Made by a program: the position numbers and the translations under genes. From positions 930,001 to 994,000 of the forward strand of contig OU365335.1 of NCBI GenBank assembly GCA_910822395.1: a stretch of 64,000 nt of DNA, written 5' to 3'. Under the pieces are notes generated by a model. The model was not told where the DNA came from, made no database searches, and worked only from the letters and a program-made list of their open reading frames with translations. Shown here piece after piece: positions 41,602 through 51,261 of this stretch. The DNA is from Pseudoclavibacter triregionum (GTDB lineage: Bacteria > Actinomycetota > Actinomycetes > Actinomycetales > Microbacteriaceae). The number at the start of each line of letters is the position of its first letter. The first letter of the stretch is position 1.

Positions 41602-43513
41602 GCCGGCGCCGATCGCGCCTGCCCCGACCGCGTCGGCGCCCGCCCCGATCGCGTCGGCGCTCGCCCCGATCGCGTCGGCGCTCCCGCCGCGCTCCGGCGA
41701 CGCCTCGACCGACACGGCCCTCGCGCTCCTCTGCGCGGCCGTCGAATCGGGCATCCGCGACGTCGTGCTCTGCCCGGGCTCCCGCTCGCAGGCCCTCGCC
41801 CTCGTCGCGGCCGAGCTCGAGCGGGTCGGGGCGATCCGCCTCCACGTGCGCATCGACGAGCGATCCGCCGCCTTCTTCGCCCTCGGCCTCGCGCGCGAGT
41901 CCGGCCGGCCGGTGCCGGTCGTCGTGACGAGCGGCACGGCCGTCGCGAACCTCCACCCGGCCATGCTCGAGGCGCGGCATGCGGGCGTCCCGCTCATCGC
42001 GCTCACCGCCGACCGTCCGCCCGAGCTCATCGGGATCGCCGCGAACCAGGCGACCGTGCAGCCCGGCCTCCTCGGGCCCACGATCGCGCTCGCCGACCTG
42101 CGGCCGCGCGGCGCGGATGAGCCGGTCGACGCCGCCGTCGAGCTCGGCCGCCGCCTCGGCGCGCTCGCCGGCGGGCCCCTCCACGCGAACATCGCCTTCC
42201 GCGATCCGCTCTCGGGCCAGGTGCCCTCGCTCGAGGCGTGGGCCGCGGCGGTCGCGGCCGAGACGGCCGACCCGGCCTCGGACGCCGGGGCCGCGGCCTC
42301 CGCCGACCCTTCCGGCGCCGAGGTTGCCACCGCCGATGCCGCTGACGTTCCCGGTGCGGCCACCGCGGTGGCCGCCGCCACCGCCGCCGCCCGGCGCGAG
42401 CGCCTCATTCCGGACGCCATCCCCACCCTCGTCCTCGCCGGCGCCGACGCGGGCCCCGAGGCCGAGGCGATCGCCCACGCCGGATCCTGGCCGCTCCTCG
42501 CGGAGATCTCCTCCGGCGCGCGCTTCGGCCGCACGCTCGTCACCCACGTCCGCGCCCTGCTCGGCGCCGCCTCGCCCGCGCCGAAGCTGCGCGACGGCAT
42601 CCGCCGCGTCATCGTGCTCGGGCATCCGACGCTCACCCGGCAGGTGCCGGGGCTCATCGCCTGCGAGGGCATCGAGGCGATCGTCGTCGAGCGCCCTGGC
42701 GGCGACCCCGTCGGGCGCGACCGAGAGGGACTGCGCCGCGTGGCCGGGATCGAGGTCGCGGCCGATGAGCCGGAGGCGCGCGCCTCGCTCGCCGAGCGCC
42801 GCGCCTGGTTCGGCGCCTGGATCGCCGCCTCCCGCGCCGCTGCCGAGGCCGCGAGCTCCGACGCCGCCGCCCCGGACGTCGACGCCGCGCGCTCCGAGGA
42901 CCGCGCCGAGCGCGCCCGCTTCGCCCGCTCCGAGCTCGCCGTCTCGCGCGAGCCCGTCGACCGGGACATCCTCGTCGACGCCGTGTGGCGCGCGAGCTGG
43001 CCGCACGATCGGCTCGTCGTGGGCGCATCCCGGCTCATCCGCGATCTCGACGAGCGCGCGGTCGGCAAGCCGCTCCGCGTCCACGCGAGCCGCGGCCTCG
43101 CGGGCATCGACGGCACGATCGCGACGGCGCTCGGCGTCGCGACGGCGAGCCAGCTCGGCGACGGCGATCCGCGGGCCGCGATGGGCGTGACGCGGGCGCT
43201 GCTCGGCGACCTCACCTTCCTCCACGACGCCTCCTCGCTGCTCGTCGCGCAGGGCGGCGAGGCCGCGCCGCGCGTGCAGCTCGTCGTCGGCAACGACCGC
43301 GGCGGCGCGATCTTCTCCTCGCTCGAGGTCGCGCAGACCGCCGGCCCCGCCTTCGAGCGCGTGCTCGGGACGCCCGTCGACGCGGACCTCGGCGCCATCG
43401 CGCGCGCCTACGGCTGGCATCACGTCCTCGCCTCGACGCGCGCCGAGCTCGAGGCCGCCCTCCTCGACCGCGGCCCCGAGCGCGTCGTCATCGAGGTGCC
43501 GCTCACGCGCTAG
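41594..43513 (+). CDS. menD: 2-Succinyl-5-enolpyruvyl-6-hydroxy-3-cyclohexene-1-carboxylate synthase
   Basis: A ThDP-dependent enzyme of 639 residues joining isochorismate and 2-oxoglutarate. Signatures are CPGSRSQALALVAAE, RIDERSAAFFALGLA with the conserved Glu, VVTSGTAVANLHPA, and the ThDP-Mg motif ALLGDLTFLHDASSLL then VVGNDRGGAIFSSLE. It is longer than usual (about 550) because of an Ala-rich N-terminal tail with an imperfect repeat and Ala-rich inserts near residues 220-265 and 415-440. GTG 41594 lies inside the preceding gene. Confidence 0.93.
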   Translation: MAEPAPIAPAPTASAPAPIASALAPIASALPPRSGDASTDTALALLCAAVESGIRDVVLCPGSRSQALALVAAELERVGAIRLHVRIDERSAAFFALGLARESGRPVPVVVTSGTAVANLHPAMLEARHAGVPLIALTADRPPELIGIAANQATVQPGLLGPTIALADLRPRGADEPVDAAVELGRRLGALAGGPLHANIAFRDPLSGQVPSLEAWAAAVAAETADPASDAGAAASADPSGAEVATADAADVPGAATAVAAATAAARRERLIPDAIPTLVLAGADAGPEAEAIAHAGSWPLLAEISSGARFGRTLVTHVRALLGAASPAPKLRDGIRRVIVLGHPTLTRQVPGLIACEGIEAIVVERPGGDPVGRDREGLRRVAGIEVAADEPEARASLAERRAWFGAWIAASRAAAEAASSDAAAPDVDAARSEDRAERARFARSELAVSREPVDRDILVDAVWRASWPHDRLVVGASRLIRDLDERAVGKPLRVHASRGLAGIDGTIATALGVATASQLGDGDPRAAMGVTRALLGDLTFLHDASSLLVAQGGEAAPRVQLVVGNDRGGAIFSSLEVAQTAGPAFERVLGTPVDADLGAIARAYGWHHVLASTRAELEAALLDRGPERVVIEVPLTR

Positions 43514-43595
43514 GCGGATGCCGGCCGACGCGGGCCGAACCGCATCGGATGCCCACGATCAGCTAGCGCCCGGCCGCCGACGGTAGCGTGCGGGA

Positions 43596-44459
43596 ATGGC
43601 TCAGCAGCACGCCCTCACGTCCGAGGAGGCCAAGGCGCTCCGCGTCGGCCCCGACTTCCGCCTCGCCGACGTCGATCCCGACTCGACGCCCGGCTACGCC
43701 GGCTCGAAGAAGGACGCCGCCGCCCAGTTCGACGTCGACGACGCCGCGCTCGACGAGCGGCAGGAGCTCCTCTTCGCCAATGCCCGCGCGGGGAACCCCG
43801 AGGTGCCGACCGTCCTCCTCGTCCTCCAGGGCATGGACACGGCCGGCAAGGGCGGCACGATCCGCCACGTCATGCGCGGCATCGACCCGCAGTCGGTGCG
43901 GATCGCCTCCTTCAAGGCCCCGACCGAGGAGGAGCGCAAGCACGACTTCCTCTGGCGCATCGACCGCGCGCTCCCCGAGCCCGGCACGATCGGCGTCTTC
44001 GACCGCTCGCACTACGAGGACGTGCTCATCCAGCGCGTCCGCGGCTTCGCGCCGCCGGAGGAGATCGAGCGCCGCTACGGCGCGATCGTCGACTGGGAGA
44101 AGGAGCTCGTCGAGGAGCGGAACTTCCGCATCGTGAAGTGCATGCTCCACATCTCGAAGGACGAGCAGAAGGAGCGTCTCGGCGAGCGCCTCGTGCGCCC
44201 CGACAAGCACTGGAAGTTCAACCCGGGCGACATCGACGAGCGCGAGTACTGGGACGAGTACCAGGAGGCGTACGAGATCGCCCTCCAGCGCACCTCGACC
44301 GACGAGGCGCCCTGGTACTGCGTGCCCGCGAACAAGAAGTGGTACGCCCGGATGGTCGTGAAGCGGCTCCTCAAGGACACGCTCGACTCCCTCGAGCTCG
44401 AGTGGCCGAAGGCGACCTTCGACGTCAAGGAGCAGCAGCGCCGCCTCGCGGCGAGCTAG
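43596..44459 (+). CDS. PPK2-family polyphosphate kinase/nucleotide phosphotransferase
   Basis: A protein of 287 residues. Walker A is VLQGMDTAGKGGTIRHVMRGIDPQ, the second motif is FDRSHYEDVLIQRV (lid/Walker B region), and WKFNPGDIDEREYWDEYQEAYE is a family signature. PPK2 enzymes move phosphate between polyphosphate and nucleotides; the single-domain class phosphorylates nucleoside mono- or diphosphates. Which one cannot be judged here. TAGCGT is 6 bases before ATG. A 57-base perfect hairpin follows 18 bases after the stop. Confidence 0.93.
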   Translation: MAQQHALTSEEAKALRVGPDFRLADVDPDSTPGYAGSKKDAAAQFDVDDAALDERQELLFANARAGNPEVPTVLLVLQGMDTAGKGGTIRHVMRGIDPQSVRIASFKAPTEEERKHDFLWRIDRALPEPGTIGVFDRSHYEDVLIQRVRGFAPPEEIERRYGAIVDWEKELVEERNFRIVKCMLHISKDEQKERLGERLVRPDKHWKFNPGDIDEREYWDEYQEAYEIALQRTSTDEAPWYCVPANKKWYARMVVKRLLKDTLDSLELEWPKATFDVKEQQRRLAAS

Positions 44460-44477
44460 GGCCGCGCCATCCGCCCC

Positions 44478-44534
44478 AGACTGGGCCCAAGTTGCTGTTC
44501 GGGAGCCTCCCGAACAGCAACTTGGGCCCAGTCT
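44478..44534. repeat. AGACTGGGC-type perfect hairpin (copy 2), likely bidirectional terminator
   Basis: Two exact 28-base arms flank one C. The outer part (AGACTGGGCCCAAG) resembles copy 1 at 34539 and the inner part (TTCGGGAG/CTCCCGAA) is identical. It lies between the convergent ends of PPK2 and menF. Confidence 0.8.
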
Positions 44535-44583
44535 GCGCGGGGGTGGGCGCGCGGCGGCGCGTGGGTGCGGCGCGTGGGGCGCG

Positions 44584-45960
44584 CTACTCGCCGGGGCTGA
44601 GGGGGCGGTCGAAGGCGGCGGCGCCGCCGCGGCCGAGCGCGTCGAGGAGGGGGCGGAGCTTCCACTCCGTCTCGCGGAACTCCTCGAGGGGGTCGGAGGT
44701 CGCGACGATCCCCCCGCCGGCGTACGCCGTCACCGCGCCATCCGGGTCGATCTCGGCGCCGCGGAGCGCGATCGCCCACTCGCCCTCGCCCGAGGAGGAC
44801 AGCCATCCCACCGGCCCGGCGTAGCGCCGCCGGTCGAAGGGCTCGAGCCGGTCGATCGCGTCGAGGGCGCGGTCGCGCGGCGTGCCGCCGACGGCCGCGG
44901 TGGGATGCAGCGCCTCGACGAGGTCGAGCACGGTGCGGCCCTCCGGCAGCTCGCCGCGCAGGTCGCTCGCGAGGTGCCACACGTTCGGCAGCTTGAGGAG
45001 GAACGGCTCGGGCGAGGCCGTGAGGCTCGTGCCCGGCTCGTCGTGGTCGTCCGCGTCGAGGGCGCCGAGCGAGGCGAGCGCCGAGTCGACGGCGAAGGCA
45101 TGCTCAGCGCGGTTCTTCCGCGAGACGAAGAGGGCGGCGCCGGTGGAGCGGTCCTCGGCCGGATCGTCGGCGCGCGGCGCGGTGCCGGCGAGCACGCGCG
45201 CCGTGACGGCCCGGCCGATGACGCGCACGAGCGTCTCCGGGCTCGCGCCGAGGAGGCCGTCGACGGCGTAGGCCCAGCACTCGGGATAGCCCGACGACAG
45301 GCGGGCGAGCACGTGCCGGCGGTCGGCGTCGGCGGGGATGCGCCCCGCGACGTCGCGGGCGAGCACGAGCTTCGAAAGCTGCCCCTGGTTGATGAGGTCG
45401 ATCGCGTGGTCGACCGCGCGGCGGTGCCGGTCGACGGTCATCTCGCCGTCGCGGAACGCGGCGCGCGGGTCGGGACCCTCCGGGCGCGGGCGGGCGAGCT
45501 CGTCGAGCCGGTCGAGGATGGCACCGGGGTCGCTCCCATCCGCCGTCGCGGCCGTCGCGAAGACGGCCCCGCCGCGGCGTCCCACGAGCAGCGTCGGCAC
45601 CGCGAGCACGCTCGCCTGCGCCGAGCCGGCCGCGAAGGCGAAGGCGCCGAAGGCGAGCAGGCCCGTGCCGGGCATCCGCGCCTCGTCGTCGATCTCGGCC
45701 GCCTCGAGGAGGGACGCCCAGGCCCCGGCCGCGTCCTCGAAGCGGCGCTCGCCGCGGAACTCCGCGCGCCAGGCGACCGCGGGCAGGCCCGAGTCCTCCG
45801 GCAGCGCGACGCCGACGACGCCCTCGCCGCGGCGCAGCCAGAGCAGCGGCGCGAGGGGATCGGCGAGGCGCTCGAGCGGCAGGGCCGCGAGCGCGTCGGC
45901 GAGCGGGCCCTCGACGCGGATCGTGCGCGCGCGGAGCCGGGGGAGGGACGCGGTGGACAT
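44584..45960 (-). CDS. menF: Isochorismate synthase
   Basis: A protein of 458 residues of the chorismate-binding superfamily. It converts chorismate to isochorismate, the first step to menaquinone. Motifs: LSKLVLARDVAG, GASPETLVRV, VLAGTAPRADDPAED, the metal/substrate region HLASDLRGELPEG, LHPTAAVGGTPRDRAL with the catalytic core, YAGPVGWLSSSGEGEWAIALRGAEI, and YAGGGIVATSDPLEEFRETEWKL. No pyruvate-lyase-type change is evident, but a salicylate synthase cannot be formally excluded; the men context favours MenF. TAGGCT is 8 bases before ATG. Confidence 0.93.
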   Translation of the reverse strand: MSTASLPRLRARTIRVEGPLADALAALPLERLADPLAPLLWLRRGEGVVGVALPEDSGLPAVAWRAEFRGERRFEDAAGAWASLLEAAEIDDEARMPGTGLLAFGAFAFAAGSAQASVLAVPTLLVGRRGGAVFATAATADGSDPGAILDRLDELARPRPEGPDPRAAFRDGEMTVDRHRRAVDHAIDLINQGQLSKLVLARDVAGRIPADADRRHVLARLSSGYPECWAYAVDGLLGASPETLVRVIGRAVTARVLAGTAPRADDPAEDRSTGAALFVSRKNRAEHAFAVDSALASLGALDADDHDEPGTSLTASPEPFLLKLPNVWHLASDLRGELPEGRTVLDLVEALHPTAAVGGTPRDRALDAIDRLEPFDRRRYAGPVGWLSSSGEGEWAIALRGAEIDPDGAVTAYAGGGIVATSDPLEEFRETEWKLRPLLDALGRGGAAAFDRPLSPGE

Positions 45961-46065
45961 CGCGCGCCAGCCTAGCCCGGGGCGTCCGCGAGGCCGGGCG
46001 GAGGGGATCCGACCCCTGCGGGCCCCGCGGAGGCCACCGATCCGCTCCCGCGTAGGATGGGCGCG

Positions 46066-46770
46066 ATGAAGCCGGATCTCTCCAAGCAGCCCGAGCACGT
46101 GGCGTCGATGTTCGATCGCGTCTCGCCGAACTACGAGCGCATGAACAACGTCATGACGCTCGGCAGCCACGTCTACTGGCGCGCGCTCACCCGGCACGCC
46201 GTCGCCGCCCGCCCCGGCGAGCGCATCCTCGACGTCGCGGCCGGCACCGGCACGATGTCGGCGAAGTACGCCGCCGACGGCGCCCACGTCACGGCGCTCG
46301 ACTTCTCGCAGGGCATGCTCGACGAGGCCCGCCGCCGCCACGGCGACGACCCGCGCATCGAGTTCGTGCAGGGCGACGCGACGAAGCTCCCCTTCGACGA
46401 CGCCACCTTCGAGGCGACGACCGTGAGCTTCGGCATCCGCAACGTCAACGACCCGCAGGCCGCGCTCCGCGAGATGCGCCGCGTCACGAAGCCGGGCGGC
46501 CGCATCGTCGTGTGCGAGTTCTCGCGCCCCGTGAACGCCGCCGCCTCGGCGTTCTACGACACCTGGAACACCTACGTCATCCCGGTGCTCGCCAAGGTCG
46601 CGAGCACCGACCCGGAGGCGTACGAGTACCTCGACCAGTCGATCGACGCCTGGGCCGACCAGCGCACCTTCGCCGGATGGCTGCGCGAGGCGGGCTTCCA
46701 GGATGTCCGCTGGCGCAACCTCAGCTTCGGCATCGTCGCCCTCCACAAGGGGCGCGTGCCCGTCAGCTAG
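46066..46770 (+). CDS. menG: Demethylmenaquinone methyltransferase
   Basis: A protein of 234 residues that adds the last methyl group to menaquinone using SAM. The UbiE/MenG signatures are FDRVSPNYERMNNVMTLG, ILDVAAGTGTMSAKYAA (SAM motif I), VTALDFSQGMLDEA, FDDATFEATTVSFGIRNVNDPQAALREM and PGGRIVVCEFSRP. TAGGAT is 7 bases before ATG 46066. An in-frame ATG three codons earlier overlaps that -10 box and is rejected. The prenyl-synthase gene follows. Confidence 0.96.
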   Translation: MKPDLSKQPEHVASMFDRVSPNYERMNNVMTLGSHVYWRALTRHAVAARPGERILDVAAGTGTMSAKYAADGAHVTALDFSQGMLDEARRRHGDDPRIEFVQGDATKLPFDDATFEATTVSFGIRNVNDPQAALREMRRVTKPGGRIVVCEFSRPVNAAASAFYDTWNTYVIPVLAKVASTDPEAYEYLDQSIDAWADQRTFAGWLREAGFQDVRWRNLSFGIVALHKGRVPVS

Positions 46771-46878
46771 CCGGCCGGCACCGATCCGGGGCATCCGCCC
46801 GCGGCCGGTGCGCAGCCCGCAGCAGTCCATCCCGCCCAGCGCCCCGCCGATCCACGCCCCGAGAGAAGGAGCACGCGA

Positions 46879-48051
46879 GTGAAGCCCACCGCACCTGAGG
46901 CCCGTCGCACCCCGGCGACCTCGATGAGCGGCACGCCCTACTTCACGGGCGACGGCTCGGCGGAGCTCCAGGCGCAGGTCGAGGCCGGCCTCGAGCGCGT
47001 CGAGGCGCTCCTCCACGACGAGGTCGTCTACGCCGACGAGATCGCGCGCGTCACCGCCACCTACCTCATGGACGCCGGCGGGAAGCGCCTCCGCCCCATG
47101 CTCGCGCTCCTCACGAGCCGCTTCGGGCCGGACGCCGACTCGGACGACGTCATCCGCGCCGGCGCCGCCGTCGAGATCACCCACCTCGCCTCGCTCTACC
47201 ACGACGACGTCATGGACGAGGCGGACCTGCGCCGCGGCGTCCTCGCCGCCCACCTCAACTGGTCGAACTCCGTCGCGATCCTCGCGGGCGACCTCCTCTT
47301 CGCCCGCTCGAGCCTCATGTTCGCGGCCCTCGGCCAGCGCGCGATCGAGCTCCAGGCGACGACCTTCGAGCGCCTCGTGCTCGGCCAGATGCGCGAGACC
47401 GTGGGCCCGAAGGCCGGCGAGGACCGCATCGCCCACTACATCGAGGTGCTCGCCGACAAGACCGGATCGCTCATCGCGGCCTCCGCGCAGTTCGGCGCGA
47501 TCTGCGCGAAGGCGCCGGAGGAGCTCATCCCGGCGCTCGCGGAGTACGGCGAGAAGGTCGGCGTCGCCTTCCAGATCGCGGACGACGTCATCGACCTCTC
47601 GCCGCAGAGCGAGGCGACCGGCAAGCTCGCCGGCACCGACCTCCGCGCGGGCGTCGAGACGCTGCCGGTGCTCCTCCTCGAGCGGGAGGCCGGCGCGGGG
47701 GATGCCGAGGCCGGCGCCCTCCTCGAGCGCATCCGCACGCGCGTCGCGGGCTCCGCGAAGCCGCGGCAGCTCGGCGCCCCGGCGCCCGGCACCGTCGCGG
47801 GCGGGGTCGAGGCCGCGCCCGAGCAGACGCCGGCCGCGGACGGCGCGACCGAGGCGACCGGGGCGGCCTCGGCCGCCGAGGTCGACGCCATCGTCGAGGA
47901 GCTCCGCTCGCACGCCGTCACGGGCGAGACGCTCGCCGAGGCGCGCCGCTGGGCCGACGAGGCCGTCGCGGCGCTCGCCCCGCTCCCCGAGGGCCCTGCG
48001 AAGGACGCCCTCATCGCCTTCGCGCGCTCGGTCGTCGAGCGTGACCGGTAG
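46879..48051 (+). CDS. trans-Polyprenyl diphosphate synthase (menaquinone tail)
   Basis: A protein of 390 residues that lengthens allylic diphosphates with isopentenyl diphosphate. The first aspartate-rich motif is LYHDDVMDEADLRRG and the second FQIADDVIDL. GGKRLRPMLALL binds the homoallylic substrate. Small residues before the first motif point to a long-chain product, probably C35-C50. A 55-residue Ala/Pro/Thr insert (about 280-335) is unusual. GTG 46879 has AGAAGGAG upstream. The location after menG argues for menaquinone side-chain synthesis. Confidence 0.93.
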   Translation: MKPTAPEARRTPATSMSGTPYFTGDGSAELQAQVEAGLERVEALLHDEVVYADEIARVTATYLMDAGGKRLRPMLALLTSRFGPDADSDDVIRAGAAVEITHLASLYHDDVMDEADLRRGVLAAHLNWSNSVAILAGDLLFARSSLMFAALGQRAIELQATTFERLVLGQMRETVGPKAGEDRIAHYIEVLADKTGSLIAASAQFGAICAKAPEELIPALAEYGEKVGVAFQIADDVIDLSPQSEATGKLAGTDLRAGVETLPVLLLEREAGAGDAEAGALLERIRTRVAGSAKPRQLGAPAPGTVAGGVEAAPEQTPAADGATEATGAASAAEVDAIVEELRSHAVTGETLAEARRWADEAVAALAPLPEGPAKDALIAFARSVVERDR

Positions 48052-48169
48052 GCGCCCGGCCGGACGCCGTCCGCCGCGCGCTCGCCGCTCCCCAGCCATC
48101 CGCCCCGCAGCTCCCAGCCCCGCCCGCCGCCCCGGCGCCGCGCAGGGCGCACCGTCAGGAGGACCCCGA

Positions 48170-49537
48170 ATGACCGAAGGCCAGCCCGCGAAGCTCCGCC
48201 TCGCCATCGTCGGCGCCGGCCCCGCCGGCATCTACGCCGCCGACATCCTGCTCAAGGCCGAGCGCGCCTTCGACGTCTCGATCGACCTCTTCGACCGGCT
48301 GCCCGCGCCCTACGGCCTCGTCCGCTACGGCGTCGCGCCCGACCACCCGCGCATCAAGGGCATCATCACGGCCCTCCGCGAGGTGCTCGACCGCGGGCAG
48401 ATCCGCGTCTTCGGCAACGTCGACCTCGGCCGCGACCTCACCATCGACGACCTCAAGCGCCACTACCACGCGGTCATCTTCGCGACGGGCGCGATCGAGG
48501 ATGCCCCGCTCGACATCCCCGGCATCGAGCTGGAGGGCTCGTACGGTGCCGCCGACTTCGTGAACTGGTACGACGCGCACCCGGACGTCCCGACGACGTG
48601 GCCGCTCACCGAGCAGTCGGTCGCCGTCATCGGCAACGGCAACGTCGCGCTCGACGTCGCCCGCATGCTCGCGAAGCATGCCGACGACCTCCTCCCGACC
48701 GAGATCCCCGCGAACGTCTACGAGGGGCTCAAGGCCTCGAAGATCACCGACGTGCACGTCTTCGGCCGCCGCGGCCCCGCGCAGGTGAAGTTCACCCCGC
48801 TCGAGCTGCGCGAGCTCGGCGAGGTGCCCGACGTCGACATCGTGCTCGACGAGGACGACTTCGGCCGCGACCCCGAGGCCGAGGAGCTCGCGAAGACGAA
48901 CAAGCAGCTGCTCGTCATCTCGCGCATCCTGAACTCCTGGCGCGAGCGCCCGGAGGGGACGGCCTCGCGCCGCATCCACCTCCACTGGTACTCGAAGCCC
49001 GTCGAGGTGCTCGGCGAGGACGGCCGCGTCGTCGCGCTGCGCGTCGAGCGCACCGAGCCGGACGGCGAGGGCGGCGTGCGCGGCACCGGCGAGCAGCGCG
49101 AGTTCCCGATCGGCCAGCTCTACCGCGCCGTCGGCTACTTCGGCTCGCCGATCGAGGGCGTGCCCTTCGACGAGCGCCGCGGCGTCATCCCGAACCGCGA
49201 GGGCTGCGTCATCGACGACGAGAACGAGCAGATCCCCGGCATGTACACGACCGGCTGGATCAAGCGCGGCCCGATCGGCCTCATCGGCCACACGAAGTCG
49301 GACGCCATGGAGACGATCCAGCACGTCATCAACGGCCAGGCGAACTGGTGGCACCCGGAGGCGCCGGAGGAGTCGGCGATCGACGAGCTGCTCGCCTCGC
49401 GCGGCATCCGCGCGACCGACCTCGACGGATGGCACCGCCTCGACGCGCACGAGATCGCGCTCGGCGAGCCCGAGGGGCGCGCGCGCATCAAGGTGCAGGA
49501 CCGCGAGGCGATGGTGCGCATCTCGCGCGGCGAGTAG
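48170..49537 (+). CDS. fprA: Ferredoxin/flavodoxin-NADP+ reductase, FprA (adrenodoxin-reductase type)
   Basis: A protein of 455 residues. FAD loop LAIVGAGPAGIYAADILLK, then LPAPYGLVRYGVAPDHPRIKGII, the NADPH loop VAVIGNGNVALDVARMLAK, GRRGPAQVKFTPLELREL and the C-terminal FAD contact YTTGWIKRGPIGLIGHTKSDAMET. This is the mycobacterial FprA pattern. It supplies electrons to ferredoxins. AGGAGG (48157-48162) precedes ATG 48170 by 8 bases. It may be cotranscribed with the prenyl-synthase gene. Confidence 0.95.
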   Translation: MTEGQPAKLRLAIVGAGPAGIYAADILLKAERAFDVSIDLFDRLPAPYGLVRYGVAPDHPRIKGIITALREVLDRGQIRVFGNVDLGRDLTIDDLKRHYHAVIFATGAIEDAPLDIPGIELEGSYGAADFVNWYDAHPDVPTTWPLTEQSVAVIGNGNVALDVARMLAKHADDLLPTEIPANVYEGLKASKITDVHVFGRRGPAQVKFTPLELRELGEVPDVDIVLDEDDFGRDPEAEELAKTNKQLLVISRILNSWRERPEGTASRRIHLHWYSKPVEVLGEDGRVVALRVERTEPDGEGGVRGTGEQREFPIGQLYRAVGYFGSPIEGVPFDERRGVIPNREGCVIDDENEQIPGMYTTGWIKRGPIGLIGHTKSDAMETIQHVINGQANWWHPEAPEESAIDELLASRGIRATDLDGWHRLDAHEIALGEPEGRARIKVQDREAMVRISRGE

Positions 49538-49664
49538 CGACGGCCGCGTGCGCGGCATGCTCTGAGGGCCGGCATGGGGAGCGGTGCCCATTGATGCGGG
49601 CGGATGGCCGAGCCTAGGGTCGGCGGCGAGCCGGGCGCGGCTGCCGGCTCGCTGGAGGTGGGCC

Positions 49665-51131
49665 ATGGCCGGAGCGGGGATGCTCGGGGCGGATACGGAC
49701 GCCCTCCGCGCGATCGCGAGGCGCTTTGACGCCCGCGGCGGCGAGGTCGGGGGCGTTCCCGCGACGACCGACCCTGAGCTCGCCCGCGAGGAGCTGTGGC
49801 GCGGCGAGGACGCGGAGCGCTTCCGCGCCGCGTGGAAGGCCGGGCCCTCGACGGCGCTGCCGCGGCTCGGGGAGCTCCTCGCGGCGCTCGGGCGCGAGCT
49901 CGTGCGGCAGGCGGGGGAGCAGGACGCCTGCTCCTCGGCGGGCAGAGCGGGCGCAGGCGGCGCGGCGGGCTCGGGCGCCGGCGGCGCCGGCCCCTTCGGC
50001 GTCCCGAGCGAGCCGATCCCGAACGCCCCTGGCGGCCCCGATCCCGCCGACCCCGCGCCGACGGTGCGCGATCTCGCCGCCATCCAGGACCCTGCCGAGC
50101 GCCGCCGCGCGTGGGAGGCGCTCGACGAGGCGACCCGCGGCGCCGCCATCCAGGCGGATCCGGGCGGGATCGGCTCGCTCGACGGCATCCCGCTCGCCGA
50201 CCGCGCCGACGCGAACGAGGCCCTCGCCGAGCGCATCCTCGCCGAGGGCGGCCAGGGCCTCGGCGAGCGCGAGCTCAGGGTCGTCGAGAAGGTCGCCTCG
50301 GGCGAGCTCAGGGCCGTCCTCTTCGACCCGCACCGCGGCGACCTCGTGCAGATGCTCGGCGAGCCCGGCCCCGGCACGACGATGGCGATCCTTTGGGCCC
50401 CGCCGACCGGCGCCTCGATGCTCGACTTCGACGGCGGCGGGTACCTCGGCATCCCGAACCACCTCGCCCAGATGCATCCGGACGCCGTCGTCTTCGTCTA
50501 CCAGCGGGGCGACTGGTCGCAGAAGATCGCGCCGATCTTCGGCGAGGCCGAGCGCTACTCGAACGACCCGCGCGTGGCGGCGAACAACGGCGCCCAGCTC
50601 GCCGCCTTCCAGCAGGCCGCGATCGCGACCGACCCGTTCCTCGCGACGGCCCGGCAGGCGGGCATGGGCTTCAGCTACGGCCACTCCGTCATCTCGGAAG
50701 CCGAGGTGCACGGCGCCCGCTTCGACCGCGTCGCTTCGGTCGCGGGCGCGAACATGCCGCTCGGATGGCAGCCGACCGAGGGCACCCGCTACGCGAACTT
50801 CGAGCACGTCAACGACATGCTCAACATCCCGCAGGGGGCGAAGACCTCGCGCGTCCCGTTCGCGGATCTCGTCATGCCCGGACTCGTGCCGGACGTCCAC
50901 CCCGCCTACGAGCAGCACGACTACGGCTACTACTCCGACAAGCCCGCCATCACCTTCCCGGAGCGGAAGACCATCGACACGCGCCTCGGCCCGGTCGAGA
51001 TCCCGTGGGGGAAGCCGGGGTTCAACGTCCGGCACCTCGACATCGGCGAGGCGCACGCGAACATCGCGCAGGCGGGGCCCACGAACGAGAAGGCGGTGCG
51101 GGATATGGAGGAGTTCCTGTTCGGCAAGTAG
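49665..51131 (+). CDS. DUF1023 alpha/beta hydrolase with WXG100-like N-terminus
   Basis: A protein of 488 residues. The N-terminal 80 residues (MLGADTDALRAIARRFDARGGEV ... WRGEDAERFRAAWKAG) look like a WXG100/ESX-type helical hairpin. After a Gly/Ala linker comes a DUF1023 domain (from about 200), with the nucleophile elbow in GMGFSYGHSVIS. In mycobacteria and relatives such genes occur with or without type VII secretion loci; none is seen here. GGAGGTG lies 4 bases before ATG 49665, which excludes an upstream in-frame start. The substrate is unknown. Confidence 0.8.
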   Translation: MAGAGMLGADTDALRAIARRFDARGGEVGGVPATTDPELAREELWRGEDAERFRAAWKAGPSTALPRLGELLAALGRELVRQAGEQDACSSAGRAGAGGAAGSGAGGAGPFGVPSEPIPNAPGGPDPADPAPTVRDLAAIQDPAERRRAWEALDEATRGAAIQADPGGIGSLDGIPLADRADANEALAERILAEGGQGLGERELRVVEKVASGELRAVLFDPHRGDLVQMLGEPGPGTTMAILWAPPTGASMLDFDGGGYLGIPNHLAQMHPDAVVFVYQRGDWSQKIAPIFGEAERYSNDPRVAANNGAQLAAFQQAAIATDPFLATARQAGMGFSYGHSVISEAEVHGARFDRVASVAGANMPLGWQPTEGTRYANFEHVNDMLNIPQGAKTSRVPFADLVMPGLVPDVHPAYEQHDYGYYSDKPAITFPERKTIDTRLGPVEIPWGKPGFNVRHLDIGEAHANIAQAGPTNEKAVRDMEEFLFGK

Positions 51132-51261
51132 CTCGGCGCGGCCTCGGCGGGCCCGCTCGCCTCGCGCCACACCGGCGGGGGCGCCGCCCGCCCCGGCATC
51201 CGACCCGTAGCCTCGACACGACCCCGCCGGCAGTCCCGGCGCCGACGACGGAGGGCCCGAC

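Noticed and set aside
46057-46065. Start of menG three codons earlier
   Set aside because: That ATG is part of the TAGGAT -10 box, and family homology begins after it.
44584-48231. A minus-strand frame open for over 1200 codons through menF, menG, the prenyl synthase and part of fprA
   Set aside because: Only the first 458 codons (menF) make protein sense. The rest is the complement of well-identified plus-strand genes; high GC content removes stop codons.
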